Positions 35,205 through 44,165 of a stretch of DNA of 64,000 nt are shown here, in pieces. The first letter of the stretch is position 1. The number at the start of each line of letters is the position of its first letter. The stretch is taken from positions 3,468 through 67,467 of the forward strand of contig JBIISC010000003.1 of the NCBI GenBank assembly GCA_044341215.1, read 5' to 3'. The notes under the pieces were generated by a model that saw only the letters and a list, made by a program, of their open reading frames with translations, ran no database searches and had not been told where the DNA came from. Made by a program: the position numbers and the translations under genes. Source of the stretch: JAFMIT01 sp044341215 (lineage in GTDB: Bacteria > Actinomycetota > Actinomycetes > S36-B12 > UBA5976).

Positions 35205-36587
35205 ATGTCTGAACAGAATTTCGATATTGTCATTTTGGGTGGCGGTAGCGGTGGCTATGCATGTGCACTTCGCGCTAGCCAACTTGGACTAAATGTGGCA
35301 CTGATTGAACGTGACAAACTTGGCGGCACTTGCCTGCATCGAGGTTGCATTCCAACAAAGGCTTTGCTGCATGCGGCAGAAGTTGCAGATCTTGCACGCG
35401 ATTCTTCTCACTATGGTGTTTATACAGAACTTCAAGGTATCGACATCAATAAAGTCAACGAATACCGCGACGGTGTTGTTTCAAAGTTGTACAAAGGTTT
35501 ACAAGGTTTAGTTTCACACGGCAAAACCATCACCTACATAGAAGGCAATGGTCGGTTGGTTGCAAATAACACAGTTGAAGTTGATGGAACTCGATATGTG
35601 GGTAAGAACGTAGTACTTGCAACTGGTTCTTATGCCCGCTCACTTCCAGGATTAGAAATCGGTGGCCGCATTGTTACTTCTGATCAAGCTCTTAATCTCG
35701 ATTGGATTCCTTCAAAAGTTATTGTGCTTGGTGGCGGCGTAATTGGTGTCGAGTTCGCGAGCGTCTGGCGTTCATTCGGTTCTGAAGTAACCGTCATCGA
35801 AGGTTTGCCTCGCATTGTGCCTGCTGAAGAAGAATCTGTAAGCAAGGCACTAGATCGGGCATTTAGAAAACGTGGCATCACAGTTAAAGCTGGCGTTAAA
35901 TTTGCCAATGCAACTCAAACAGATGAAAAAGTATCAGTTTCACTTGAATCAGGTGAAACACTCGATGCTGATTTACTTCTTGTGGCAGTTGGCCGCGGAG
36001 CAAATGGTTCCGGACACGGATTTGAAGAAGTTGGCATAACTGTAGATCGTGGATGGGTTCCAACAAACGATAGATTGCAAACAAATCTTCCAAATGTTTT
36101 TGCAGTCGGTGATCTTGTTCCAGGATTGCAACTTGCACACCGTGGATTTCAACATGGCATATTCGTAGCCGAAGAAATCGCTGGATTAAGTCCAAGAGTT
36201 ATTGACGAAAAAGCGATTCCGCGAGTTACTTACTGCGAACCTGAAATCGCTTCTGTTGGATATACCGAAACTCAAGCTAAAGAAAAATATGGCGCAGACA
36301 ACATCGAGTCATATGAATACAACCTCGGTGGAAACGGCAAGAGCCAAATTCTTGGTACTGCTGGATTTATCAAATTGATTCGCACCAAAAATGGTGGGCC
36401 AATCGTGGGAGTTCACATGATTGGATCACGGGTTGGCGAACAAATCGGTGAAGCCCAGCTGATTTATGCCTGGGAAGCGACTCCTGAGGACGTAGCGCCA
36501 TACGTTCACGCACACCCAACCCAGAACGAAGCACTTGGTGAAGCCCACCTTGCCCTTGCGGGTAAGCCTCTTCACGCCCATGCCTAA
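35205..36587 (+). CDS. lpd: Dihydrolipoyl dehydrogenase (E3)
   Basis: A 460-residue flavoprotein that reoxidises dihydrolipoyl groups of 2-oxoacid dehydrogenases and the glycine cleavage system with NAD. The FAD-binding GGGSGGYACALRASQLG is near residue 11, the redox disulfide GGTCLHRGCIPTKAL gives Cys42/Cys47, and the NAD site is VLGGGVIGVEFASVW. The C-terminal His-Glu pair is in HAHPTQNEALGEA. Directly upstream of the E2 gene, it is probably part of the same complex. The start has a weak TTGAG in front. Confidence 0.95.
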   Translation: MSEQNFDIVILGGGSGGYACALRASQLGLNVALIERDKLGGTCLHRGCIPTKALLHAAEVADLARDSSHYGVYTELQGIDINKVNEYRDGVVSKLYKGLQGLVSHGKTITYIEGNGRLVANNTVEVDGTRYVGKNVVLATGSYARSLPGLEIGGRIVTSDQALNLDWIPSKVIVLGGGVIGVEFASVWRSFGSEVTVIEGLPRIVPAEEESVSKALDRAFRKRGITVKAGVKFANATQTDEKVSVSLESGETLDADLLLVAVGRGANGSGHGFEEVGITVDRGWVPTNDRLQTNLPNVFAVGDLVPGLQLAHRGFQHGIFVAEEIAGLSPRVIDEKAIPRVTYCEPEIASVGYTETQAKEKYGADNIESYEYNLGGNGKSQILGTAGFIKLIRTKNGGPIVGVHMIGSRVGEQIGEAQLIYAWEATPEDVAPYVHAHPTQNEALGEAHLALAGKPLHAHA

Positions 36588-36659
36588 AGCAGGCAAACTA
36601 AGGCAAGATAAGCCACTCTCCTCACGAGGGAGATGAGACAAAAAGGAGTAGAGCCGGAC

Positions 36660-38261
36660 ATGTCGGTCTCCGTCACAATGCCAGCGCTTGGTGAAAGCGT
36701 TGTCGAGGGCACAGTTACCCGTTGGCTAAAGCAAGTTGGCGAATACGTTAACGCCGATGAACCGCTGCTAGAAGTTTCAACTGACAAAGTTGATACCGAA
36801 ATTCCGTCCCCAGCATCTGGCATACTCCTAGAAATTCTTGCTCAAGTGGACGCAACAGTTCCAGTCGGATCAGTTATTGCTGTTATCGATGCGCCAACAC
36901 CTGCAAATGCCGCTCCGGAGGTACAAATGTCATCCACACCAGTTTCTGCTTCTGATTCAAATAACTCTGAATCAGTTTCGACTAGCAACGTCAATGTAAT
37001 TCTGCCAGCACTTGGGGAAAGTGTTACCGAGGGAACAATCACACGTTGGATTAAGCAAGTTGGCGACATTGTTGCAGCTGACGAAGCTTTACTTGAAATA
37101 TCAACTGACAAAGTCGACACCGAAATTCCTTCACCAGCTTCCGGAACCATCACACAGATTTTGGTTGGTGAAGATTCCACCGTTCCAGTCGGCTCAGTAC
37201 TTGCAGTTATTGCGGTAACTGGTGGCGTACCTGCTCAAGCTGCTGCACCGGCTGCTGCACCTGCTGCACCCGTTAACGTTCCTGCTGCCGCACCAGTTTT
37301 CCAAGCTCCTGTTGGCTCAAATGATTCAGAAAATTCTGATGCATACGTAACTCCACTTGTTCGCAAGATTGCTGCCGAAAATGGAGTTGATCTTGCAACA
37401 GTTAAAGGAAGTGGCGTAGGCGGACGGATTCGCAAGCAAGATGTTCTTGCAATTGTTGAAGCCCGTCAATCAGGTGGTTCGGTCGCAGCTCCAACTGCAA
37501 CCGCTTCTGCTTCAGCCCCAGCTGCACCTCAAACTCAAGCTGACACTGCTTTGCGCGGTAGAACTGAAAAACTATCCCGCCTGCGCAAAGTAATTGCAAC
37601 TCGCATGGTCGAAAGTTTGCAGTCGAGTGCTCAATTAACTTCAGTTGCTGAAGTTGATGTATCAAACATCGTAACTTTGCGCGAGCGGAACAAATCTTCA
37701 TTCGAATCACGTGAAGGCGTCAAACTTTCTTACATGCCATTTTTTGCCAAAGCAATTGTTGACACTTTGAAGTCACATCCAGTGCTTAACGCATCCATTG
37801 ACGTTGAATCTGGGACTGTCACCTATCACGATTCAGAACACTTAGCGATTGCAGTTGACACTGATAAAGGTTTGTTAGTACCAGTAATTAGAAATGCCGG
37901 TGACCTTTCAATGTCAGGCTTGGCTCGCAACATCAGCGATTTGGCTGAACGCACCCGCACTGGCCAAGTTTCACCAGACGAACTTTCAGGTGGAACTTTC
38001 ACTTTGACAAACACTGGCAGCCGTGGCGCACTTTTTGACACACCTATCATTAATCAACCTCAGGTTGCAATCTTGGGGCTAGGTGCAATTGTTAAACGCC
38101 CAGTTGTTGTCACAGACAGCGATGGTCGCGACTCAATCACAGTTCGCCATATGGTTTACCTATCACTTACATACGATCACCGACTCGTTGATGGTGCTGA
38201 TGCAGCTCGTTATCTAGTCGCTTTGAAGAAACGTCTCGAAAGTGGCGTATTCGACATTTAG
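36660..38261 (+). CDS. sucB: Dihydrolipoamide acyltransferase (E2), two lipoyl domains
   Basis: A 533-residue E2 subunit with two lipoyl domains, lipoylated at Lys43 and Lys151 (both in STDKVDTEIPSPASG). Linkers rich in Ala and Pro follow, then a peripheral subunit-binding domain (about 222-258, YVTPLVRKIAAENGVDL) and a catalytic domain with His507 and Asp511 (YDHRLVDG). Actinobacterial homologues at this place (Rv2215) serve pyruvate dehydrogenase although usually named SucB, so the acyl substrate is open. The ATG at 36660 has AAGGAG 14-19 bases upstream; an in-frame ATG at 36633 is less likely because the lipoyl fold starts at MSVSVTMPALG. Confidence 0.93.
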   Translation: MSVSVTMPALGESVVEGTVTRWLKQVGEYVNADEPLLEVSTDKVDTEIPSPASGILLEILAQVDATVPVGSVIAVIDAPTPANAAPEVQMSSTPVSASDSNNSESVSTSNVNVILPALGESVTEGTITRWIKQVGDIVAADEALLEISTDKVDTEIPSPASGTITQILVGEDSTVPVGSVLAVIAVTGGVPAQAAAPAAAPAAPVNVPAAAPVFQAPVGSNDSENSDAYVTPLVRKIAAENGVDLATVKGSGVGGRIRKQDVLAIVEARQSGGSVAAPTATASASAPAAPQTQADTALRGRTEKLSRLRKVIATRMVESLQSSAQLTSVAEVDVSNIVTLRERNKSSFESREGVKLSYMPFFAKAIVDTLKSHPVLNASIDVESGTVTYHDSEHLAIAVDTDKGLLVPVIRNAGDLSMSGLARNISDLAERTRTGQVSPDELSGGTFTLTNTGSRGALFDTPIINQPQVAILGLGAIVKRPVVVTDSDGRDSITVRHMVYLSLTYDHRLVDGADAARYLVALKKRLESGVFDI

Positions 38262-38302
38262 TTCGAATGGCAAAAAGTCTAGTTTTAAGTGAGGCTAAGG
38301 CA

Positions 38303-39187
38303 ATGCGAATTTTGATTAGCGGTGCTTCAGGCCTGATTGGTAATGCTTTAGTTGCCCACCTTAAGACTGATGGTCACGAAATCATTCGGTTGGTAAGAAA
38401 ACCAAGCACAAATTCAGGCGAAGTAACCTGGAACCCGTCCAAACATGAATTAGATGTTTCCAAACTTGGCACAATCGACGCAGTAATTAATCTTTCAGGG
38501 GCTGGCGTTGGAGATAGGCGTTGGACTGATTCATATAAAAAAGAGATTTTGAATTCACGATTAGACTCCACTTCAACCCTAGTTCATGCGATTAACTCCA
38601 TGTCGATAAAGCCAAAAGTTTTGATCAATTCTTCTGCCATAGGTTTTTATGGAGATCGCGGCACAACGCAGGTTGACGAAACTTCGGACAAAGGCACAGG
38701 ATTTCTCTCAGATGTGGTTCAGGCGTGGGAATCGGCTGCAATGAGCCTAAAATCCAGCGGAGTCCGAGTTGTGCTTTTACGAACTGGACTCGTATTCACA
38801 CATCGAGGTGGAGCTCTAGCGAAATTGTTGCCACTTTTCAAACTCGGACTTGGCGGGAAAATTGCAGGTGGCAATCAATACTGGTCCTTTATCTCAATCG
38901 CTGATGAAGTCCGTGCAATAGATTTCTTATTAAACAGTGACATTGCTGGACCCGTGAATTTGACTGCTCCTAATCCCGCAACAAATGCCGAAGTGACAAC
39001 GGCTCTGGGCAAAGCCCTCAAACGACCAACGTTGCTTGCGGTGCCAGGATTTGCGCTCAAGATTGTGCTTGGTGAATTCTCAACTGAAATCACTGGCGGA
39101 GTCAAAGTATTGCCAACCGTTTTGCAAAATGCTGGATTCACTTGGAACCATCCAACAATCACCGAAGTTGTCTCAACGGTCGTCTAA
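38303..39187 (+). CDS. TIGR01777-family NAD-dependent epimerase-like protein
   Basis: A 294-residue extended short-chain dehydrogenase-like protein of the TIGR01777/SDR39U1 family, whose substrate is not known. The Rossmann motif GASGLIGNALVAHL starts at residue 7. Family landmarks are the VINLSGAGVGDRRWTD region, SSAIGFYGDRG and the LLRTGLVFTHRGGALAKL stretch. The catalytic tyrosine of other SDRs lies in the FYG segment. The homologue follows sucB/dlaT in M. tuberculosis (Rv2216). The ATG at 38303 follows GAGGCTAAGG. Its last 15 bases overlap the convergent gene at 39173. Confidence 0.88.
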   Translation: MRILISGASGLIGNALVAHLKTDGHEIIRLVRKPSTNSGEVTWNPSKHELDVSKLGTIDAVINLSGAGVGDRRWTDSYKKEILNSRLDSTSTLVHAINSMSIKPKVLINSSAIGFYGDRGTTQVDETSDKGTGFLSDVVQAWESAAMSLKSSGVRVVLLRTGLVFTHRGGALAKLLPLFKLGLGGKIAGGNQYWSFISIADEVRAIDFLLNSDIAGPVNLTAPNPATNAEVTTALGKALKRPTLLAVPGFALKIVLGEFSTEITGGVKVLPTVLQNAGFTWNHPTITEVVSTVV

Positions 39188-39787
39188 GACAGGTTGAGCA
39201 TTTGAAATCAACCACTTCTGCCCCACTTTGAGCAAAGAAATTAGCCAAGTTTCTTCGCCCCGCGCAACAATTGTTTGTTCGGCAATTGTTTGTTCATTAG
39301 ATCTAGAACGAATCGAGTAATTAGATCGATTATCTGTTACTTGTAATTCCACTACCTCTTCATTATTGCTCCAGCGATGTGAAACTATCTCTACTGATGT
39401 GATTTCAAAATCTAGACCGAGAATTGATAAGTCTTTGGATATCAAATATCTAATTAATTTGGTGTCCGCCAGCTTCAATTGGCAGTTATTTGAATAGATT
39501 TCATTTAGAACTGATTCATCCTTGCGCATAATTGCTTGTGCTCTGAGATTGTCGAGATCTTCTAATACTTGATTCCAGTCATCTACCTCAGTGCTTGGAG
39601 ATTGGACAAACGCATTCTTCTTTGCAGTATTTTGACGATTGACCTCAACGAGGTTGATTGAATAGTACGAAATTCCTATACCTAGTAGGGCGGCGAGAAC
39701 ACTGACCACAATCCTTCGTCGCCAGATTCGCTTGCGAATCAATCTGTAGTCCATCCGCTCATACTTACGTGCAATCCCCTGCTCCAT
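39173..39787 (-). CDS. Hypothetical single-pass membrane protein with possible NTF2-like outer domain
   Basis: A 204-residue protein I cannot assign to a family. A basic N-terminus (1-25, many Arg) precedes one helix (about 26-47), giving an outside C-terminal domain. That domain ends in a WLISLLKVGQKWLISNAQPV strand pattern common in NTF2/SnoaL-like folds and in Mce-associated membrane proteins; this resemblance is inference. The frame is open 50 codons further upstream, but the ATG at 39787 gives a normal membrane anchor and avoids overlap with the divergent flavoprotein gene. It sits where other actinobacteria run from TIGR01777 straight to lipB. Confidence 0.65.
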   Translation of the reverse strand: MEQGIARKYERMDYRLIRKRIWRRRIVVSVLAALLGIGISYYSINLVEVNRQNTAKKNAFVQSPSTEVDDWNQVLEDLDNLRAQAIMRKDESVLNEIYSNNCQLKLADTKLIRYLISKDLSILGLDFEITSVEIVSHRWSNNEEVVELQVTDNRSNYSIRSRSNEQTIAEQTIVARGEETWLISLLKVGQKWLISNAQPVLDDR

Positions 39788-39810
39788 AAGAAACGTGAGC
39801 CGAGTGGGAC

Positions 39811-39816
39811 TAGATT
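39811..39816 (+). promoter_or_regulatory. Predicted -10 hexamer TAGATT for flavoprotein gene
   Basis: TAGATT lies exactly 6 bases before the GTG at 39823; it favours that start over the GTG at 39817. Confidence 0.5.
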
Positions 39817-39822
39817 GTGAAG

Positions 39823-41067
39823 GTGAATCCTTCGAAAAATGTAGATGTTTTGATTGTTGGTGCTGGTTTAGCTGGTTTGTCCGCTGCTGTTGCCTTGCAC
39901 AAAGCTGGGATTCATGTTTGCGTAATTGAAGGTTCAAAAGAAGTTGGTGGCCGGGTAAAAACTACAAAACGTGATGGTTACATCCTCGATCACGGTTTTC
40001 AGGTATTCAATCCAGCTTACTCAAATGCGAGTGAGATTCTCGATTATTCAAAACTTCACTTAAGAAAGTTTTCTCCTGGCGTCAATATAGTTTCTGAAAG
40101 TGGTTCGACGAAGCTTGGAAATCCAATTCTGGATCCAACTTTCGCGATTTCGTTTCTTAAACATCCTGAAAAATTTGCTGACCTTGCAAAGTTTGGATTG
40201 TATTGTTCTTCACTACTAGATTTTATGAAAACAAAACCAAACCAAGAAGAGACTGACGCTCACACTGCATTACAGCGAGCTGGTATGAGCGAAAACTTCA
40301 TTGCAAACACTCTTCAGCCATTTCTAAGCGGTGTTTTTCTAGAAGCAGATATGAAGACATCTAGCAAATTCTTGGAATTTGTTTTGCAATATTTCCTAAA
40401 AGGAACTCCTGCAGTTCCAGCCTTTGGCATGGGAAGTATCGCTGAACAATTGGCTAGTCAGCTTCCAAGCGATTCGATCCAGCTCTCTAATCCAGCACAT
40501 GGAATTGAAGGCACGACCGTCAGAACCGACAGTGGATCCATTAGTGCAAATCATGTAATTGTTGCAACCGATCAAGAAACAACTGCCGCATGGCTTGGCA
40601 CGAAATCCCGAGGATGGCAAAGTGTCATCACTTGGTACCACAGCACCGATATCGCGCGCGAGCACTTAGCGGGTGGAAAAGCCTTACTCCACGTGGATAG
40701 CGCCAAGCGCGGCCCAGTTTTGAATACAGTTCCCCTTTCCCACGCAGCCAGTTCATATGCTCCAACGGGTAAACATCTGATTTCCACTTCAACTCTAGGC
40801 CTCGACAATTCCCTGGCACGGGAAAACCAAGTCCGCGAGCACCTCGCGCTTATTTATGGCGTTGACACCCAAGATTTTCAGACTATTGACGTGTTTACGA
40901 TCGAGAAAGCACTACCAGTATCAACTGTGCCACTAGTTCAGCTCACTGACATTGAGGTGCGTCCAAACGTCTTCGTTGCTGGTGATTCCTTCACAAATCC
41001 TTCAATAGACGGCGCTATTGAAAGCGGACGACTAGCAGCAAATGCAATAATTGCGAAAAGACTTTAG
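39823..41067 (+). CDS. FAD-dependent amine oxidase/phytoene dehydrogenase-like protein
   Basis: A 414-residue flavoprotein with an N-terminal dinucleotide-binding motif VLIVGAGLAGLSAAVALHKAG and the following GGRV motif (EVGGRVKTT), typical of the amine oxidase/desaturase group. The C-terminal FAD motif is NVFVAGDSFTNPSIDGAIESG. It could oxidise an amine, a carotenoid precursor or a porphyrinogen; no carotenoid or heme genes are near, so the substrate is open. It is followed 7 bases later by the peptidase E gene. Confidence 0.85.
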   Translation: MNPSKNVDVLIVGAGLAGLSAAVALHKAGIHVCVIEGSKEVGGRVKTTKRDGYILDHGFQVFNPAYSNASEILDYSKLHLRKFSPGVNIVSESGSTKLGNPILDPTFAISFLKHPEKFADLAKFGLYCSSLLDFMKTKPNQEETDAHTALQRAGMSENFIANTLQPFLSGVFLEADMKTSSKFLEFVLQYFLKGTPAVPAFGMGSIAEQLASQLPSDSIQLSNPAHGIEGTTVRTDSGSISANHVIVATDQETTAAWLGTKSRGWQSVITWYHSTDIAREHLAGGKALLHVDSAKRGPVLNTVPLSHAASSYAPTGKHLISTSTLGLDNSLARENQVREHLALIYGVDTQDFQTIDVFTIEKALPVSTVPLVQLTDIEVRPNVFVAGDSFTNPSIDGAIESGRLAANAIIAKRL

Positions 41068-41074
41068 GAGAAAC

Positions 41075-41809
41075 ATGGTAGATAAATATGTATTGGCGAC
41101 TTCTGCTGGATTTGTGCCAACAGACCGTTGGGGAGTTTTAAAACCAGGTAAGAACTTTCTACGAGCTATTGAACTTTCCGGCAAGGAACGACCAAACGTC
41201 CTCTTCGTGATGACCGCAAGTGGAGACAGCCCCACATATCTAAATTCTTCCTACCAAGCTGTAAGCGGTCTTGGTGTGAATGCAAATCATCTAGCGCTAT
41301 TCACTCAACCAACGCAACCTGTCGAAGAAAGTGTTGGCAATGCTGATGTGATTTGGGTTGGTGGCGGCTCTGTTGCAAATCTATTGACAGTCTGGCAATT
41401 GCATGGTGTTGATTCTGAAATGAAAAAGGCATACGAACGCGGTGCAATTCTCGGTGGAGTGTCTGCCGGTTCGATTTGCTGGCATGTTGGCGGTCCGACT
41501 GACTCATTTGGCCCAGAACTAAAGATCATTAACAATGGTTTAGGAATTATTCAATACGGCGCTGGAGTGCACTTCGACTCCGAAGCCCAGCGACGACCAC
41601 TACTTCAAAAGACTGTTGGTGATGGAATCTTGCCAACCTCATTCGCAACAGATGATCGAATTGGCTTGCTCTATAAAAATGGTGAACCTTTCGAGGTAAT
41701 TAGTGACTTGGAAACTGAAGTTACTGAAACCAGCCCCGCTGCTTACCGAATTGAAAAAGTTGGCGACAAAGTAAAAGAGACCCGACTTTCGCCGGGTCTC
41801 TTTTACTAG
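41075..41809 (+). CDS. Peptidase E-like (S51 family) protein
   Basis: A 244-residue member of the S51 peptidase E family within the class I glutamine-amidotransferase-like fold. The nucleophile serine lies in GGVSAGSICW (near residue 134), and a glycine-rich VIWVGGGSVANLL precedes it. Such enzymes cut Asp-X dipeptides or handle cyanophycin products. The ATG at 41075 has AGGAG 8 bases upstream, and the gene follows the flavoprotein closely, so they are cotranscribed. An unusual feature is that the final eleven codons double as a strong terminator hairpin. Confidence 0.88.
   Translation: MVDKYVLATSAGFVPTDRWGVLKPGKNFLRAIELSGKERPNVLFVMTASGDSPTYLNSSYQAVSGLGVNANHLALFTQPTQPVEESVGNADVIWVGGGSVANLLTVWQLHGVDSEMKKAYERGAILGGVSAGSICWHVGGPTDSFGPELKIINNGLGIIQYGAGVHFDSEAQRRPLLQKTVGDGILPTSFATDDRIGLLYKNGEPFEVISDLETEVTETSPAAYRIEKVGDKVKETRLSPGLFY
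41773..41808 (+). terminator. Terminator hairpin inside the 3' end of the peptidase E gene
   Basis: A 12-bp perfect stem (41773-41784 with 41793-41804), 8-base loop, with an A/T-rich end TTTT. The stop codon at 41807-41809 lies just past the stem, so the whole hairpin is coding sequence. Confidence 0.8.
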
Positions 41810-41827
41810 TTTCTATTCGATTAGTTG

Positions 41828-41864
41828 TTAGTCGATTTGTACTTAGTCGATTTGTACTTAGTCG
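41828..41864. repeat. 15-base tandem repeat spanning the end of the MMPL gene
   Basis: TTAGTCGATTTGTAC at 41828-41842 and again at 41843-41857, followed by TTAGTCG at 41858-41864, which contains the MMPL stop. The gene end is duplicated behind itself. Confidence 0.8.
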
Positions 41865-44044
41865 TTGGCTTTAGCTAGCTTGCTTGGCCACCAAATCTTC
41901 TTGCCAATGTCATACGACAATGCGGGAACCAAGATTGATCGCACCAGCATGGTATCTAGCAAAACGCCGAACGCAACTGCGAATCCAAGTTCTGCCAAGA
42001 ACACAAGTGGCAAAATTCCCAGCACTGCAAATGTTGCAGCCAGAATAACTCCAGCACTTGTAATCACGCCACCAGTTACTGCTAGCGCTTTCAAAATACC
42101 TTCGTGAGTTCCAAGCTTGAGACTCTCTTCTCGAACGCGAGTCATCAAGAAGATGTTGTAGTCAATACCTAGCGCCACTAAGAACACGAATGTGAATAGT
42201 GGATAGGAAGCATCTGCACCCGGGAACTTAAAGATGTTATTAAATACAAATGCACTTGCACCCATTGTCGCACCAAACGAAAGTACCACTGTTGCAATCA
42301 ACAAAATCGGAGCCAAGATTGAGCGCAATAACAACATCAGAATTAATGTAATTACTAGCAAGATGATTGGAATAATTACTATTCGATCTCGACGAGATGA
42401 CTCTTGAACATCGAAATTCGCAGCAGCTGTTCCGCCAACTAGAGCATCTGCTCCTTCAACATCATGCACGATAGTGCGCAAATCTCTAACGTATTCTTGT
42501 TGCAAAGCACTGTCCTCAGTTACTTTAAAGGTAACGTCAAAAGCGGCGATTCCATCGACCACTAGTGGCGCTGGGCCAGTCTCAGTGAATGTGGATCGTT
42601 GAATTGCTGAAGATGTTCCGACTGCGCTATTAATAGCTTGAAGGACTTCTGCTGACTTATCTGCATTGGTAATCACAGTCGCATCAACTGATGGTGGTAC
42701 AAGTCCATGTTCCTCTAGAACCTGAATACCAACGAGTGGCTTTGCATCACGATTTGTGAAAACGTCAACGTCCGAAACGCCATCTGCTTGCAATGAGGTC
42801 ATTCCGTAGGCCATCACTAACAAAACTGCTGTGGAAACTATCCAAGCCTTTCGTGCGTTACGTCCAACAAATTTTGCCACTTTGCCCCATACGCCTTTTG
42901 TTTCTACAAGTTCAGAGCCAAATTTCGGCACGAACGGCCAGAACACTCGACGTCCGAAAAGTACAAGGAATGCGGGCAAGAAAGTTAGAGTTACAACCAA
43001 TGCGGCGATGATGCCGACTGCGCCGACGGGACCTAGACCTGCATTGCTCTTGAGTTCTGAAAGTTGAAGACAAAGCAAACCGATTGCAACTGTTCCAGCA
43101 CTTGCAGCAATTGGTTCCCAAGTTCCAAGCCAAGCAGCTTTCATTGCATGGTACTTGTCTTCGTCGTGGCGTAGCTCTTCGCGGTAACGGCTAATCAATA
43201 GCAATGCATAATCAGTTGAAGCACCTAGAACCAAAACCGACAAGATACCTTGGCTTTGACCGTTCAATTTAATGATGTCGTTGTAAGCAAGGTAATAAAC
43301 CATTCCTGATGCCAACGTTAAAGAAAAGAGCGCAGACAACAAAGGGATAAACCACAAAATAGGGCTGCGGTAAACAACAACCAAAATGAGTGCCACCACG
43401 ATCAACGTAGTAAGAAGAAGTTGGGTATCAATACCGGCGAAAGCTTTTGCAAATTCTGCGAAAATACCTACTGCTCCGGTTACGTATCCATCAGCATTTA
43501 GCGCACTGTCATCCACCAGCGCTTGTACATCATCTACTAGGTCACCAATAACTTCAAACGCACCTTGACCATCGATAAGTTTGGCAGCATCAAAATTGAC
43601 ATTAAGTACAAACGCTTTACCGTCTGGACTCACTGCTTGAACAAATTGCTCAGGTGTGGCTGGGAAAACACTTGGGACTTGCACACCGTTGAAATCAACC
43701 GTCGCGACAAATTTTGAAACAAGTTCGAGTTCACTTATGCTGGTAATTAGCTCAGCAATGACAGGTTGATCTGCAACTGAAAAAGTTCCATCCTTACGCT
43801 CAAAGACAATCGTCATCGGCACGACGTTCGCAGCACCTGATTGAGCAGAGAATTTTTCTAGTTTTGCTGAGACAACAGTTGTTTCACTGTTTGCTGGCAG
43901 GAACTCTGAGTTCGAGTTTGACTGAACATCAGAAAGTTTTCCACTCAGAGGCCCAAGTGCGCCACTAACCGCGAACCATGCGATTACGATGACGATGGAG
44001 AGAGCTAGAAATTTCGGACGACGTGGTTGGGACATTGAATCCAC
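41858..44044 (-). CDS. MMPL/RND-family membrane transporter
   Basis: A 728-residue inner-membrane protein with twelve predicted helices in two halves, each with a large outer loop after its first helix. The proton-relay region appears as GASTDYALLLISRYREEL in the first half and ALGIDYNIFLMTRVREES in the second, with the DY pairs typical of MMPL. These proteins export lipids or drugs by proton motive force; in mycobacteria they build the outer envelope. The cargo is unknown. It starts at GTG 44044 or ATG 44035; GAAAGG precedes both. It interrupts the conserved TIGR01777-lipB order. Confidence 0.9.
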   Translation of the reverse strand: MDSMSQPRRPKFLALSIVIVIAWFAVSGALGPLSGKLSDVQSNSNSEFLPANSETTVVSAKLEKFSAQSGAANVVPMTIVFERKDGTFSVADQPVIAELITSISELELVSKFVATVDFNGVQVPSVFPATPEQFVQAVSPDGKAFVLNVNFDAAKLIDGQGAFEVIGDLVDDVQALVDDSALNADGYVTGAVGIFAEFAKAFAGIDTQLLLTTLIVVALILVVVYRSPILWFIPLLSALFSLTLASGMVYYLAYNDIIKLNGQSQGILSVLVLGASTDYALLLISRYREELRHDEDKYHAMKAAWLGTWEPIAASAGTVAIGLLCLQLSELKSNAGLGPVGAVGIIAALVVTLTFLPAFLVLFGRRVFWPFVPKFGSELVETKGVWGKVAKFVGRNARKAWIVSTAVLLVMAYGMTSLQADGVSDVDVFTNRDAKPLVGIQVLEEHGLVPPSVDATVITNADKSAEVLQAINSAVGTSSAIQRSTFTETGPAPLVVDGIAAFDVTFKVTEDSALQQEYVRDLRTIVHDVEGADALVGGTAAANFDVQESSRRDRIVIIPIILLVITLILMLLLRSILAPILLIATVVLSFGATMGASAFVFNNIFKFPGADASYPLFTFVFLVALGIDYNIFLMTRVREESLKLGTHEGILKALAVTGGVITSAGVILAATFAVLGILPLVFLAELGFAVAFGVLLDTMLVRSILVPALSYDIGKKIWWPSKLAKAND

Positions 44045-44115
44045 AGCCTTTCAAGATGAGAAATCAGGATTAGAAATCAAGACAAGAAATACAGGGCAGA
44101 GCATAAAACACACTT

Positions 44116-44125
44116 CACAATTGTG
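44116..44125. promoter_or_regulatory. Palindrome CACAATTGTG between MMPL and lipB genes
   Basis: A perfect 10-base palindrome in the 121-base divergent region, a possible repressor site for the transporter. Three imperfect AGAAATCA direct repeats lie between it and the MMPL start. Confidence 0.3.
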
Positions 44126-44152
44126 CTGAATACCTTTCCTTGGCCTGGCGAG

Positions 44153-44158
44153 TACGCT
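44153..44158 (+). promoter_or_regulatory. Predicted -10 hexamer TACGCT for lipB
   Basis: TACGCT lies 7 bases before the ATG at 44166; predicted leaderless promoter of lipB-lipA. Confidence 0.5.
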
Positions 44159-44165
44159 TAATCCA

